DNA of 32,012 nucleotides from Actinomadura roseirufa (GTDB lineage: Bacteria > Actinomycetota > Actinomycetes > Streptosporangiales > Streptosporangiaceae): the NCBI RefSeq assembly GCF_900659635.1, contig NZ_CAACVB010000076.1, positions 1 through 32,012 of the forward strand, in the 5' to 3' direction. Under the pieces are notes generated by a model. It saw only the letters and a list, made by a program, of their open reading frames with translations. It ran no database searches and was not told where the DNA came from. Position 1 is the first letter of the stretch, and every line of letters starts with the position of its first letter. Shown here in pieces: positions 22,424 to 29,455 of this stretch. The translations under genes and the position numbers were made by a program.

Positions 22424-23065
22424 ATGGTCGCCAGCATCACCCCGTTCGGGTCCCGTCCCGCCCGCCGCCCGCTCAGGCTGCTTCGTCCGGCACCCGCCCG
22501 GCCCGGTGGCGCCGCACGCGGCCGTCCCGCCCTCTTCGAGCGCCCTCGGCGTTCCTCCCGCGTGACCGGCGTGGACCGTCCCGGCACCACGGTCCTCTCG
22601 CTGGACGAGCGGACCGCCGCATCGGAACGGTCCCGCCGGCCCTGGCTCGGGTGGTGCTTCATCGCCGCAGGCGCCGCCATGGTGCCCTGGATGTGGACGC
22701 TCGCCTCCCGGCTGCCCTCCACGACGCAGGTGTCCCACTGGTCGGCGGCGTGGGTCGGCCTGGACATGATGCTCGCCGCCGGGCTGCTCGGGACGGGCGT
22801 GCTGTTCACCCGCGGCGACCCCCGCCACGGGCTGATCGCCGCGGCCACCGGCGGCATGCTGCTGGTGGACGCCTGGTTCGACGTGGTCACCGCCCCGTCC
22901 GGCGCCGAGCGCACCATGGCCATCGCGCTGGCCCTCGGGGCCGAACTGCCGCTGGCCGCCCTGTGCGCCGTCCTGGCCGCGCGGGCGGTGCCGCGCGGCA
23001 CCGCCCGCGACACCGCGCACGGAACGGCGGCGCCCGCGGAGGTCCACGCGCGGGCCGCTCGTTGA
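22424..23065 (+). CDS. Small multi-pass membrane protein, function unknown
   Basis: A 213-residue protein. Residues 1-75 are Arg/Pro-rich and low in complexity. The conserved part starts near residue 70 and has four hydrophobic segments: WLGWCFIAAGAAMVPWMWTLA, SAAWVGLDMMLAAGLLGTGVLF, HGLIAAATGGMLLVDAWFDVV and ERTMAIALALGAELPLAALCAVLAA. The pattern W.GW..I..G..MVPW and LLVDAWFDV.T.P.G is, as I recall, a recurrent actinobacterial unknown membrane family. The start at 22424 has a textbook GGAGGAG 7 nt upstream, so the Arg/Pro-rich region may be translated; however, an internal GTG at 22562 would give the more usual family length. It is divergent from the kinase gene. Confidence 0.7.
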   Translation: MVASITPFGSRPARRPLRLLRPAPARPGGAARGRPALFERPRRSSRVTGVDRPGTTVLSLDERTAASERSRRPWLGWCFIAAGAAMVPWMWTLASRLPSTTQVSHWSAAWVGLDMMLAAGLLGTGVLFTRGDPRHGLIAAATGGMLLVDAWFDVVTAPSGAERTMAIALALGAELPLAALCAVLAARAVPRGTARDTAHGTAAPAEVHARAAR

Positions 23066-23155
23066 GCCCAGGTTAAGGACCGATGGCAAAGCATCGACGG
23101 GAGTACGCCAGACGGGTGAAACCAGACGAGCCGGACCTCTAGAGTGAGTGCCACG

Positions 23156-23183
23156 AAGGGGCCCTCTTCCGGGAGGGCCCCTT
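23156..23183 (+). terminator. Hairpin terminator after the membrane protein gene
   Basis: A perfect 11-bp stem, AAGGGGCCCTC (23156-23166) with GAGGGCCCCTT (23173-23183), and a 6-nt loop TTCCGG. It lies about 90 nt past the stop at 23065 and 31 nt before the next start. It may end the upstream transcript or sit in the leader of the downstream gene. Confidence 0.7.
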
Positions 23184-23214
23184 GCCCTGCCTGCACGATC
23201 AGAGGTCCCGGAAC

Positions 23215-23790
23215 ATGAACGACCACGAGGTGCACGAGGAGTGCCTGCGGCTCCTGCGGGACGGCCTGCCCGACCCCGCCCCCGACGCCTTCACCGAGGG
23301 CCGGGACTTCCTCCCGCTCGGCCTCGACCGGGACGGTGACGTCGCCGTTGTCACGTTCCTGCACCATTGGGGGGACGCGGCGACCGGGGCGGCCACGTTC
23401 ATCGAGGGCTGGACGTTCCACCGCCGCGACGGCGAGTGGATGGAGCTCGGCGGCGGGGGCGGCTCGGCCCCGGACCAGCCGCTGACCCGCCGCTCGTCCG
23501 GCGAGATGGGCCGCCACCTGGAGAAGTACGGGTCGGGCCGGACCGTCCGCAACGCCAACCGGCTGCTGCCCTGGGGCGCGAAGTGGGTCAACGAGGCGCG
23601 GCTGCGGGCCTCGTCGGAGGTCGCCAGGATCCGGATCGGCCAGCGGCTGCTGGAGGTCCCCGTCCACGGGCATGTCGCCGTCGTGTGGTCGGCCCGCCGG
23701 GGACCGGTGATCGAGGCCCTGGCCGCGGACGGCGCGGTGCTGGACTCGCTCGACCTGGACCGCCCGGTGGTCCCGGCGGCGCGATCCTAG
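23215..23790 (+). CDS. Conserved hypothetical protein
   Basis: A 191-residue soluble protein with no recognised domain. The N-terminal half (MNDHEVHEECLRLLRDGLPDPAPDAFTEG...DVAVVTFLHHWGD..TGAATFIEGWTFHRRDGEWMELGGGGG) looks like an alpha/beta unit. The C-terminal half ends in a beta-rich stretch (IRIGQRLLEVPVHGHVAVVWSARRGPVIEALAADG). No signal peptide or membrane segment. Start at 23215 with AGAGG about 9 nt upstream; an upstream in-frame ATG at 23182 lies in the hairpin region. Codon usage is typical of its neighbours. It stands alone between a hairpin and a TetR promoter. Function unknown. Confidence 0.7.
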   Translation: MNDHEVHEECLRLLRDGLPDPAPDAFTEGRDFLPLGLDRDGDVAVVTFLHHWGDAATGAATFIEGWTFHRRDGEWMELGGGGGSAPDQPLTRRSSGEMGRHLEKYGSGRTVRNANRLLPWGAKWVNEARLRASSEVARIRIGQRLLEVPVHGHVAVVWSARRGPVIEALAADGAVLDSLDLDRPVVPAARS

Positions 23791-23806
23791 ATCCGATCCC
23801 TCATAT

Positions 23807-23836
23807 TTGACCGTTCGTTCTGGAACGCTCTAAGGT
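23807..23836 (+). promoter_or_regulatory. TetR gene promoter with overlapping palindromic operator
   Basis: TTGACC (23807-23812) and TAAGGT (23831-23836) are separated by 18 nt. The -10 ends 7 nt before the ATG at 23844, so the transcript is probably leaderless. Between them lies the perfect palindrome CGTTC-TG-GAACG (23816-23827), exactly where a repressor would block RNA polymerase. Autoregulation by the TetR protein is inferred. Confidence 0.7.
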
Positions 23837-23843
23837 CGCGTCC

Positions 23844-24425
23844 ATGGCGCGCACCAAGGAGTTCGACCCGGACGCGGCGCTGCGGCGGGCCCTGGACCTG
23901 TTCTGGGAACGCGGCTACGAGGCGACGTCGATGGCGGATCTCGTCGAGCGCCTCGGCATCGCCCGCGCGAGCATCTACGCGACGTTCGGCGGCAAGCGCG
24001 AGCTGTACCTGAAGGCCCTCGGCCGGTACGTGAGCACGACCGATCCCGTGGTCGGCGAGGCGCTGGCGCGGCCCGGCCCCGTCCTGCCGGCGGTCCGGGA
24101 GCTCGTCGAGCGCTTCGCCGCGGAGTCCGGCCGCGACCGGCCGCGGCTCGGCTGCATGGTGGTCAACGCCGCGGTCGAGCTCGGCCCGCGCGACGCCGAG
24201 GCCGCGCGCCTGGTGGAGGCCAGCTGGGCTTTCCTGGAGGCGTCCCTGACCTCGGCACTGACCCGCGCCCGCGCCCAGGGCGAACTGCCGCCCGACCGCG
24301 ATCCCCGCGCCCTGGCACGGCTCCTGCTCGTGCTGTTCCAGGGCATGCGCGTCCTGGGCCGCGCCCCGGCGAGCGACGACCGGCTCCGGGACGCCGCCCG
24401 CCAGGCCCTGACCCTGCTCGACTGA
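23844..24425 (+). CDS. TetR family transcriptional regulator
   Basis: A 193-residue TetR/AcrR-type repressor. MARTKEFDPDAALRRALDLFWERGYEATSM leads into the helix-turn-helix at about residues 29-48 (SMADLVERLGIARASIYATF), followed by GGKRELYLKALGRY. The C-terminal domain has the RLGCMVVNAAVELGPRD segment common in the subgroup that controls short-chain dehydrogenase and other enzyme genes. The start is fixed by the promoter (leaderless) and the family N-terminus. A short-chain dehydrogenase gene follows 221 bp downstream on the same strand and is a likely target; a single GAACG half-site occurs at 24616-24620 before it. The ligand is unknown. Confidence 0.93.
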   Translation: MARTKEFDPDAALRRALDLFWERGYEATSMADLVERLGIARASIYATFGGKRELYLKALGRYVSTTDPVVGEALARPGPVLPAVRELVERFAAESGRDRPRLGCMVVNAAVELGPRDAEAARLVEASWAFLEASLTSALTRARAQGELPPDRDPRALARLLLVLFQGMRVLGRAPASDDRLRDAARQALTLLD

Positions 24426-24577
24426 TCCGGGGCACCGCCAGGCCCGCCCGTAGATCATCTCCACCCGGCCGGCCCGCCAGGCTCTGATCCCGCCCGACCG
24501 GGCCAGGGGCGCCGACCGCGTCCGCTCGCGGACCGGCCCCCGGCCCGACCGCCCGTCCGAACCGTCCTGCGACCGGC

Positions 24578-24594
24578 CCGCCGTCCGACGGCGG
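24578..24594 (+). terminator. Possible short hairpin between TetR and SDR genes
   Basis: CCGCCG (24578-24583) and CGGCGG (24589-24594) form a 6-bp stem around a 5-nt loop in a C-rich 221-bp intergenic stretch. It may be a weak terminator for the TetR gene; nothing else is recognisable in this stretch. Confidence 0.3.
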
Positions 24595-24646
24595 CCCCCG
24601 CGGGCGCTCATTTCAGAACGATCGATCTCAAATTGGGGAGCTCATC

Positions 24647-25414
24647 ATGACCGGACGTTTCGACGGCAGGGTCGTCCTCGTCACCGGCGGCGCCGGAGGC
24701 ATCGGCCGGGCCGCGGCGCTCGGCTTCGCCCGCGAGGGCGCCACCGTGGTCCTCGCGGGGCGCGACTCCGCCGCCCTCGGCCACGCGGCCGGGGAGATCG
24801 GGCGTGCGGCCGGATCCGGCCGCGCCGACCACGTGGTCGTGGACGTGACGGACCCGGCGGACGTCGCCCGGATGGTCGCGACCGTCACCGGGCGGCACGG
24901 CGGCCTGCACGTCGCGTTCAACAACGCGGGGATCTTCGGTGGGGCCGCCCCCGTCGCCGATCTCGCCGACGACGTCTGGACGGAGGTCCTCGCCGTGAAC
25001 CTGACCGGCGTCTTCCTGTGCATGAAGCACGAGATCGCGCACATGCGGGCGCACGGCGGCGGCACGATCGTCAACACCGCCTCCAACATCGGCGCCCACG
25101 GCCGCCGCCCCGGAATGGCGGCCTACGCGGCGTCCAAGGCCGGGGTCAGCGCCCTGACCCGCACGGCGGCCCGCGAGTGCATCGGCGACGGCGTCCGCGT
25201 CAACGCGGTGAGCCCCGGCGCCAGCGACACCCCGATGTCCTTCCGGCCCGGCGAGTCGCGCGCCGACCGGTACGCCCGGCTGCGCACGGCCGTCCCCGCG
25301 GGCCGCGCCGCGGGGACGGCCGAGATCGCCGAGGCGGTGCTCTGGCTGGCCTCGGACGAGTCCTCGTTCGTCGTGGGTCACGACATGGTCGTCGACGGCG
25401 GGGCCACCGCTTGA
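24647..25414 (+). CDS. Short-chain dehydrogenase/reductase (SDR) family oxidoreductase
   Basis: A 255-residue classical SDR. The cofactor motif is TGGAGGIG at 13-20, NNAG at 92-95, and the catalytic Ser146, Tyr160 and Lys164 are present (NTASNIG and YAASK). The C-terminus has the usual VNAVSPGASDTPM and WLASDESSFVVGHDMVVDGGATA. Arg39 after the second strand (LAGRD) suggests NADP(H) rather than NAD(H). The substrate is not predictable. GGGGAG about 9 nt upstream supports the start. It is likely controlled by the TetR gene upstream. Confidence 0.93.
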   Translation: MTGRFDGRVVLVTGGAGGIGRAAALGFAREGATVVLAGRDSAALGHAAGEIGRAAGSGRADHVVVDVTDPADVARMVATVTGRHGGLHVAFNNAGIFGGAAPVADLADDVWTEVLAVNLTGVFLCMKHEIAHMRAHGGGTIVNTASNIGAHGRRPGMAAYAASKAGVSALTRTAARECIGDGVRVNAVSPGASDTPMSFRPGESRADRYARLRTAVPAGRAAGTAEIAEAVLWLASDESSFVVGHDMVVDGGATA

Positions 25415-25515
25415 TCCACGGGCCGCCGGCGGCCCGGGCGAGGCGCCGCGAAGGCCCTGGGAGAGCCCGTGGCCGGGGACGCTTTCCGACCTGCCCGCGG
25501 GGGCAGACTCATCGC

Positions 25516-26205
25516 ATGGCCGTAACGCCCGACCACGACGCCGACCCGGAGCGCCTCCGTCTCGCCACGAGGGTCACGCGCAAGTACCTGATCGGAGCGC
25601 GGAGCCTGCACGAGCACATCGCCTCGAAGCTGCTGCGCTCGGCCGCGCCGCGCGTCCTGGACCTCGGGTGCGGGGAGGGCGCCCTCAACGTCGCCCTCCC
25701 CGATCCGCCGCCGTTCCGGCTGGTGGGCGCGGACGGGTCGGCCACCGTGCTGGGGGACCATCCGGGTCCGTGCGTCCGGGCCGACGCCGCCCGGCTGCCG
25801 TTCCGCGACGCGGTGTTCGACGCGGTCGTGGCGGTGAACGCGCTGTGGCACCTGGAGGATCCGCGGACGGCGCTGCGCGAGGCGCGCCGGGTGCTCGTGC
25901 CGGGCGGCCTGCTGTTCGCGACGGCGATCTGCCGCGACGACAGCCCGGAGCTGGCGCCCGTGTGGCGTCCCGAGCCCACGCCGTTCGACGCCGAGGAGGC
26001 CCCGGCGAGGGTCTGCGAGGTCTTCGGGGAGGTCGAGGTGGAGCGCTGGGACGCCCCGCTGCTCACACTGCCCGACCCGGCCGCCGTCCGCGACTACCTG
26101 ATCGCCCGCCGGATGCCCGGCGCCCAGGCCGCCGAGGCCGCGCGGAGGGTGCGCACCCCGCTCCCGGTGACCAGGCGCGGCGCCCTGGTCATGGCCCGCC
26201 GCTGA
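25516..26205 (+). CDS. Class I SAM-dependent methyltransferase
   Basis: A 229-residue Rossmann-fold methyltransferase. Motif I VLDLGCGEGALNVALP is at about 47-62, and the acidic end of the second strand is in LVGADGSA. DAVVAVNALWHLEDPRTALREARRVLVPGGLLFATAI carries motifs II-III (residues about 108-140) and matches the Methyltransf_11 pattern. The N-terminus (RKYLIGARSLHEHIASKLL) resembles ubiE-like small-molecule methyltransferases. There is no Shine-Dalgarno; CAGACT ends 6 nt before the ATG, a poor leaderless -10. It stands 101 bp after the SDR gene and may or may not share its transcript. Substrate unknown. Confidence 0.88.
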   Translation: MAVTPDHDADPERLRLATRVTRKYLIGARSLHEHIASKLLRSAAPRVLDLGCGEGALNVALPDPPPFRLVGADGSATVLGDHPGPCVRADAARLPFRDAVFDAVVAVNALWHLEDPRTALREARRVLVPGGLLFATAICRDDSPELAPVWRPEPTPFDAEEAPARVCEVFGEVEVERWDAPLLTLPDPAAVRDYLIARRMPGAQAAEAARRVRTPLPVTRRGALVMARR

Positions 26206-26264
26206 GACCCGGCGGGGAGCGGCGGCATGAGTAATGCCGACGGGAATTAGTAAGCGGTTTCGAA

Positions 26265-26681
26265 TTAATCTCCCAGCTGTTCCATCAGCCGGGCCGCGAG
26301 GCGCAGGACCTCGCGCTCGGTGGCGCTGAGCCCGCCGAGCGCACCGGCCAGCCACGCGTCGCGCTCGCGCATGTCGGCGCGGAGCGCCGCGGCGCCCGCC
26401 GGCGAGATCGCCAGCACGGCCTGGCGCCCGTCGAGCGCGTCCCGCGACCGTGAGATCAGGCCATCCCGCTCCAGTTCGGCGAAGACGCGGGTGAGCGACT
26501 GGGGCCGCTGCCCCTCCGCCGCGGCCAGCGCACCGGCGGTGCTCGGTCCGCGCCGGTGCAGATGACCCAGCACAAGGATCTTGTTGTTGCTCAGCGCTCC
26601 GGGCGGGCGGCCGGCGCGCATGCGCCGCGCCAGCGTCAGCACGCCGTGCCGGATCTCCGCAGCCACCTCCAGATGCGTCAT
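26265..26681 (-). CDS. MarR family transcriptional regulator
   Basis: A 138-residue winged-helix regulator. Helix-turn-helix: PSTAGALAAAEGQRPQSLTRVFAELERDGLISRS (about 46-79). The wing is RDALDGRQAVLAISPAG, ending in the typical D.RQ..L.IS..G pattern. Terminal helices for dimerisation flank it. It is divergent from the FUSC membrane protein with only 35 bp between start codons, so it almost certainly controls that gene and itself. No Shine-Dalgarno; TAGCGT ends 6 nt before the ATG (leaderless). Family members usually respond to aromatic or toxic compounds, which would suit a FUSC-type efflux partner. Confidence 0.93.
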   Translation of the reverse strand: MTHLEVAAEIRHGVLTLARRMRAGRPPGALSNNKILVLGHLHRRGPSTAGALAAAEGQRPQSLTRVFAELERDGLISRSRDALDGRQAVLAISPAGAAALRADMRERDAWLAGALGGLSATEREVLRLAARLMEQLGD

Positions 26682-26687
26682 ACTATT

Positions 26688-26693
26688 ACGCTA
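26688..26693 (-). promoter_or_regulatory. Candidate -10 element for leaderless marR-type gene
   Basis: On the minus strand TAGCGT fits TANNNT and ends 6 nt before the ATG at 26681. It lies in a 35-bp AT-rich divergent region (26682-26716) that must also hold the FUSC gene's start signals, so one bound MarR dimer could block both genes. Confidence 0.5.
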
Positions 26694-26716
26694 TCACTTA
26701 TTAAATCGGAGGCACC

Positions 26717-28180
26717 GTGAGCGCGGACACGACAGCGAGCGGGAAGCGCACGGGCGCGTATTCCACCGCCGCCCTCACCATGGCCGCGGTGCTCGCCGCC
26801 TATGGCTCGACCTTGTACCTCCAGCGGAGCGCGCACCTGAACGCGGATGTGCTCATCCAGTCGGTGGTGCTGTCCGTCAGCCTCGCCCGGACCGAGCGGA
26901 ACGCCGCTCTGCCGGACCGGTTCATCTGTTTCGCCGCGCTCCCGGCGGTCGCCATCGTTTCGGCCGGGCTGGGCGACGCCATGTCAAGCGAGGCGTTCCT
27001 CGGCAAGTTCCTGGGTGATGCGGCCTTCACCCTTCTGGTCACGTCCGCGATCTGGGTTCGGCGGTTCGGAGCCCGTGCGGCGCGTACGGGACAGCTGGCG
27101 CTGCTACCGGCGATCGCTCTCCTCGCAGTCCCCCGCATTCCCGGTCATGACGTGAACAGCGTCCTTTGGGCGCCGATCGTCGCCCTGATCGCCTGTTTCT
27201 GGGTCACGGCCTTCCAACTGCTCGTCGGGGCCAGGGACGCGCCGAGGCAGGGCCCTCTTCCGACTGCGGCTAAGGGCCGCATCGCGCCCAGTACCCGGAT
27301 GGCCGCGCAGACGGGTGCCGCGCTGAGCACCGCGTTCGCCCTGGGACACCTGTTCTTCCCCGATCACTGGGCGTGGGTCGTGCTGACGACCTTCATCGTG
27401 TGCCAAGGGGCGCGCGGGCGCGGTGACGCCCTGCACAAGGGCGTGCTGCGCGCGCTTGGCGCGGCCGGAGGAACTCTGGTCGCGGCCCTGGCGGCGGGAG
27501 CCTATCCCCCGGGCGACCAGGACGCGGTCGTGCTCATCTTCATCGTGCTCGGCATCGCGGTCTGGCTGCGGCACTGGAGCTACGCGTACTGGGCCGGAGG
27601 CGTCACCGCGGCGCTGTCCCTGCTGTACGGGTACTTCGGGCAGGCGGCGGAACCGCTGCTGCGCACCCGCCTGGAAGCGATCATGGCCGGCGCCGTGATC
27701 GGCGTCGCGGCGGCCTGGCTCATCCTCCCCTTCCGCACCAGGGACGTCCTGCGCCGCCGGACGGCCGAGGCGCTGGCCGCGCTCACGGACGTGCTGGCGG
27801 GCGAGGCGGACGCGTCGCGCCGGTTCGAGCGCGCGGTCGCGGAACTGGACCTGCTCCACGGGCCGCTGACGATGCACCGCCTCGTCTCCCGCCGGACTCC
27901 GCATCACGTCGACGCGATCGACGCGCTCCGGGCGTCGGTCCGCTCCGTCCAGGGCCTCGCCCCGGACGCCCGGCTCGGTGAGCTGCGGCGCAACGTGGGC
28001 GCGGTGCGTCTCGCCCTGGCGGGACGGGCGGACGGCGCGTACCGGCGTGTGCCGGCGGACGGGGCGCCCGCCGCGACGGCCGTGGCCGAGATAGACGGGC
28101 AACTGGCCCGCCTCCATGAGATCTTCGCCCCTCCTACGCCTCGGAAAGGATCTCCGGAGTCAGTTCGTCCGGACGGCTGA
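26717..28180 (+). CDS. FUSC family membrane protein (aromatic-acid exporter type)
   Basis: A 487-residue membrane protein with two hydrophobic halves, each of about five segments (roughly 17-165 and 205-335), then a soluble C-terminal region. The second half, WAWVVLTTFIVCQGARGRGDALHKGVLRALGAAGGTLVAALAAG, is the FUSC/ArAE signature (W..lT...v.....g.......R..GT..G). Family members include fusaric-acid resistance and p-hydroxybenzoic-acid efflux proteins; the substrate here is unknown. The start is GTG at 26717 with GGAGG 5 nt upstream. It is divergent from a MarR regulator, which fits induced efflux. Its last 47 nt overlap, in antisense, the 3' end of the flavoprotein gene. Confidence 0.9.
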   Translation: MSADTTASGKRTGAYSTAALTMAAVLAAYGSTLYLQRSAHLNADVLIQSVVLSVSLARTERNAALPDRFICFAALPAVAIVSAGLGDAMSSEAFLGKFLGDAAFTLLVTSAIWVRRFGARAARTGQLALLPAIALLAVPRIPGHDVNSVLWAPIVALIACFWVTAFQLLVGARDAPRQGPLPTAAKGRIAPSTRMAAQTGAALSTAFALGHLFFPDHWAWVVLTTFIVCQGARGRGDALHKGVLRALGAAGGTLVAALAAGAYPPGDQDAVVLIFIVLGIAVWLRHWSYAYWAGGVTAALSLLYGYFGQAAEPLLRTRLEAIMAGAVIGVAAAWLILPFRTRDVLRRRTAEALAALTDVLAGEADASRRFERAVAELDLLHGPLTMHRLVSRRTPHHVDAIDALRASVRSVQGLAPDARLGELRRNVGAVRLALAGRADGAYRRVPADGAPAATAVAEIDGQLARLHEIFAPPTPRKGSPESVRPDG

Positions 28181-29297
28181 CGCCGCACAGGGCCATGGTC
28201 AGCTCCAGGTCCGCCTGGAGGCAGCGCAAGACGTGCTGGACACCCGCTTCACCGCCGAGGGCCAGCCCATAGACGTACGGTCGCGCGACCAGGACCGCCT
28301 GGGCGCCGAGCGCGAGGGCCTTGATGATGTCGGCGCCGGTACGGATGCCGCTGTCGAACAGGACGGTCGTCTGGTCCCGCACCGCGTCGACGACCCCCGG
28401 CAGGGCGTCCAGCGACGCGATGGCGCCGTCCACCTGCCGCCCGCCGTGGTTGGAGACGATCACGCCGTCCATCCCGGCGTCCACGGCGCGCCGCGCGTCG
28501 TCGGGGTGCTGGATGCCCTTGAGCGCGATCGGCCCGGCCCAGTGCTCCCGGAGGAAGATGAGATCGTCCCAGGTCAGGCCGGGGTTGCCGAAGGTGGCGA
28601 CCCAGTGCAGGAGCGCGGCGTCACGGTTGGCGCCGGTGACGGGACCGCCGACGGCCCGCTGGAAGACGGGGTCGCTGAAGTAGTTGGCGACGCCGATGCC
28701 GCGCAGGAACGGTAGGTACGCCTGGTCAAGGTCGCGGGGACGCCACGCCAGGGTGAAGGTGTCGAGCGTGACGACGAGGGCCGTGTAGCCCGCGGCCTTG
28801 GCGCGCTCTAGGAAGCTGACGGCGAGGTCGCGGTCCTTGGGCCAGTACAACTGGAACCAGCGCGGGCCGTCACCGCCGGTGGCCGCGACCTCCTCGATCG
28901 AGTGCGACGCCACCGTGCTCAGCACCATGGTCAATCCCGTGGCCGCCGCCGCCCGCGCCACGGCCAGTTCCCCGTCCGGGTGGAAGAGGGACTGCACTCC
29001 GATGGGCGCCAGCAATACCGGGGACGGCATGGGAGTGCCGAGGACCTCCACCGACAGGTCCCGTTCCGCCACGTCCCTCAGCATCCTCGGGACGATCCTC
29101 CGGCGCTCGAACGCGGCGCGGTTGGCCCGCGCGGTGGCCTCGCTGCCCGCCGCCCCCGCGACGTAGCCGAACGCGCGCTCCGACAGCGCGCGCTCGGCGA
29201 GCGCTTCGAGCCTGGTGAGGTCGGTGGGCAGTGCCGGGCGCACGTCACCGAGTCCCTGAAGGTAGATGGAGTTCTGGAAGTCGGCGAGCGCGCTCAT
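28134..29297 (-). CDS. FMN-dependent alpha-hydroxy-acid oxidase, lactate 2-monooxygenase-like
   Basis: A 387-residue TIM-barrel flavoprotein. The N-terminus FQNSIYLQGLGDVRPALPTD and the block YVAGAAGSEATARANRAAF...IVPRML resemble mycobacterial lactate 2-monooxygenase (about 390 residues, oxidises L-lactate to acetate and CO2). Key family residues are present: Lys260 (ALKGIQHPDDA), catalytic His284 and Arg287 (SNHGGRQVDG), and the FMN-phosphate segment FDSGIRTGADIIKALALGA. The region WRPRDLDQAYLPFLRG.GVANYFSDPVFQ is very like the monooxygenase. Substrate could be lactate or another 2-hydroxy acid. Start at 29297 has GGAGG 7 nt upstream; a longer frame to 29396 adds non-conserved sequence. Confidence 0.9.
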   Translation of the reverse strand: MSALADFQNSIYLQGLGDVRPALPTDLTRLEALAERALSERAFGYVAGAAGSEATARANRAAFERRRIVPRMLRDVAERDLSVEVLGTPMPSPVLLAPIGVQSLFHPDGELAVARAAAATGLTMVLSTVASHSIEEVAATGGDGPRWFQLYWPKDRDLAVSFLERAKAAGYTALVVTLDTFTLAWRPRDLDQAYLPFLRGIGVANYFSDPVFQRAVGGPVTGANRDAALLHWVATFGNPGLTWDDLIFLREHWAGPIALKGIQHPDDARRAVDAGMDGVIVSNHGGRQVDGAIASLDALPGVVDAVRDQTTVLFDSGIRTGADIIKALALGAQAVLVARPYVYGLALGGEAGVQHVLRCLQADLELTMALCGVSRPDELTPEILSEA

Positions 29298-29455
29298 GGG
29301 AACCTCCGCGGGACGAGGCCGGGGGCCTGGGAAGCCGTCCGTCCCGGACCAAACTGCCATGGCCGCTGATCGGACGGGGTGACAGAACGGCACCAATCGG
29401 CGGGCCGCCGGTGGGGCGGGCGAAAGATGTCCGCGGGACCGGCCACAATGTCAGC

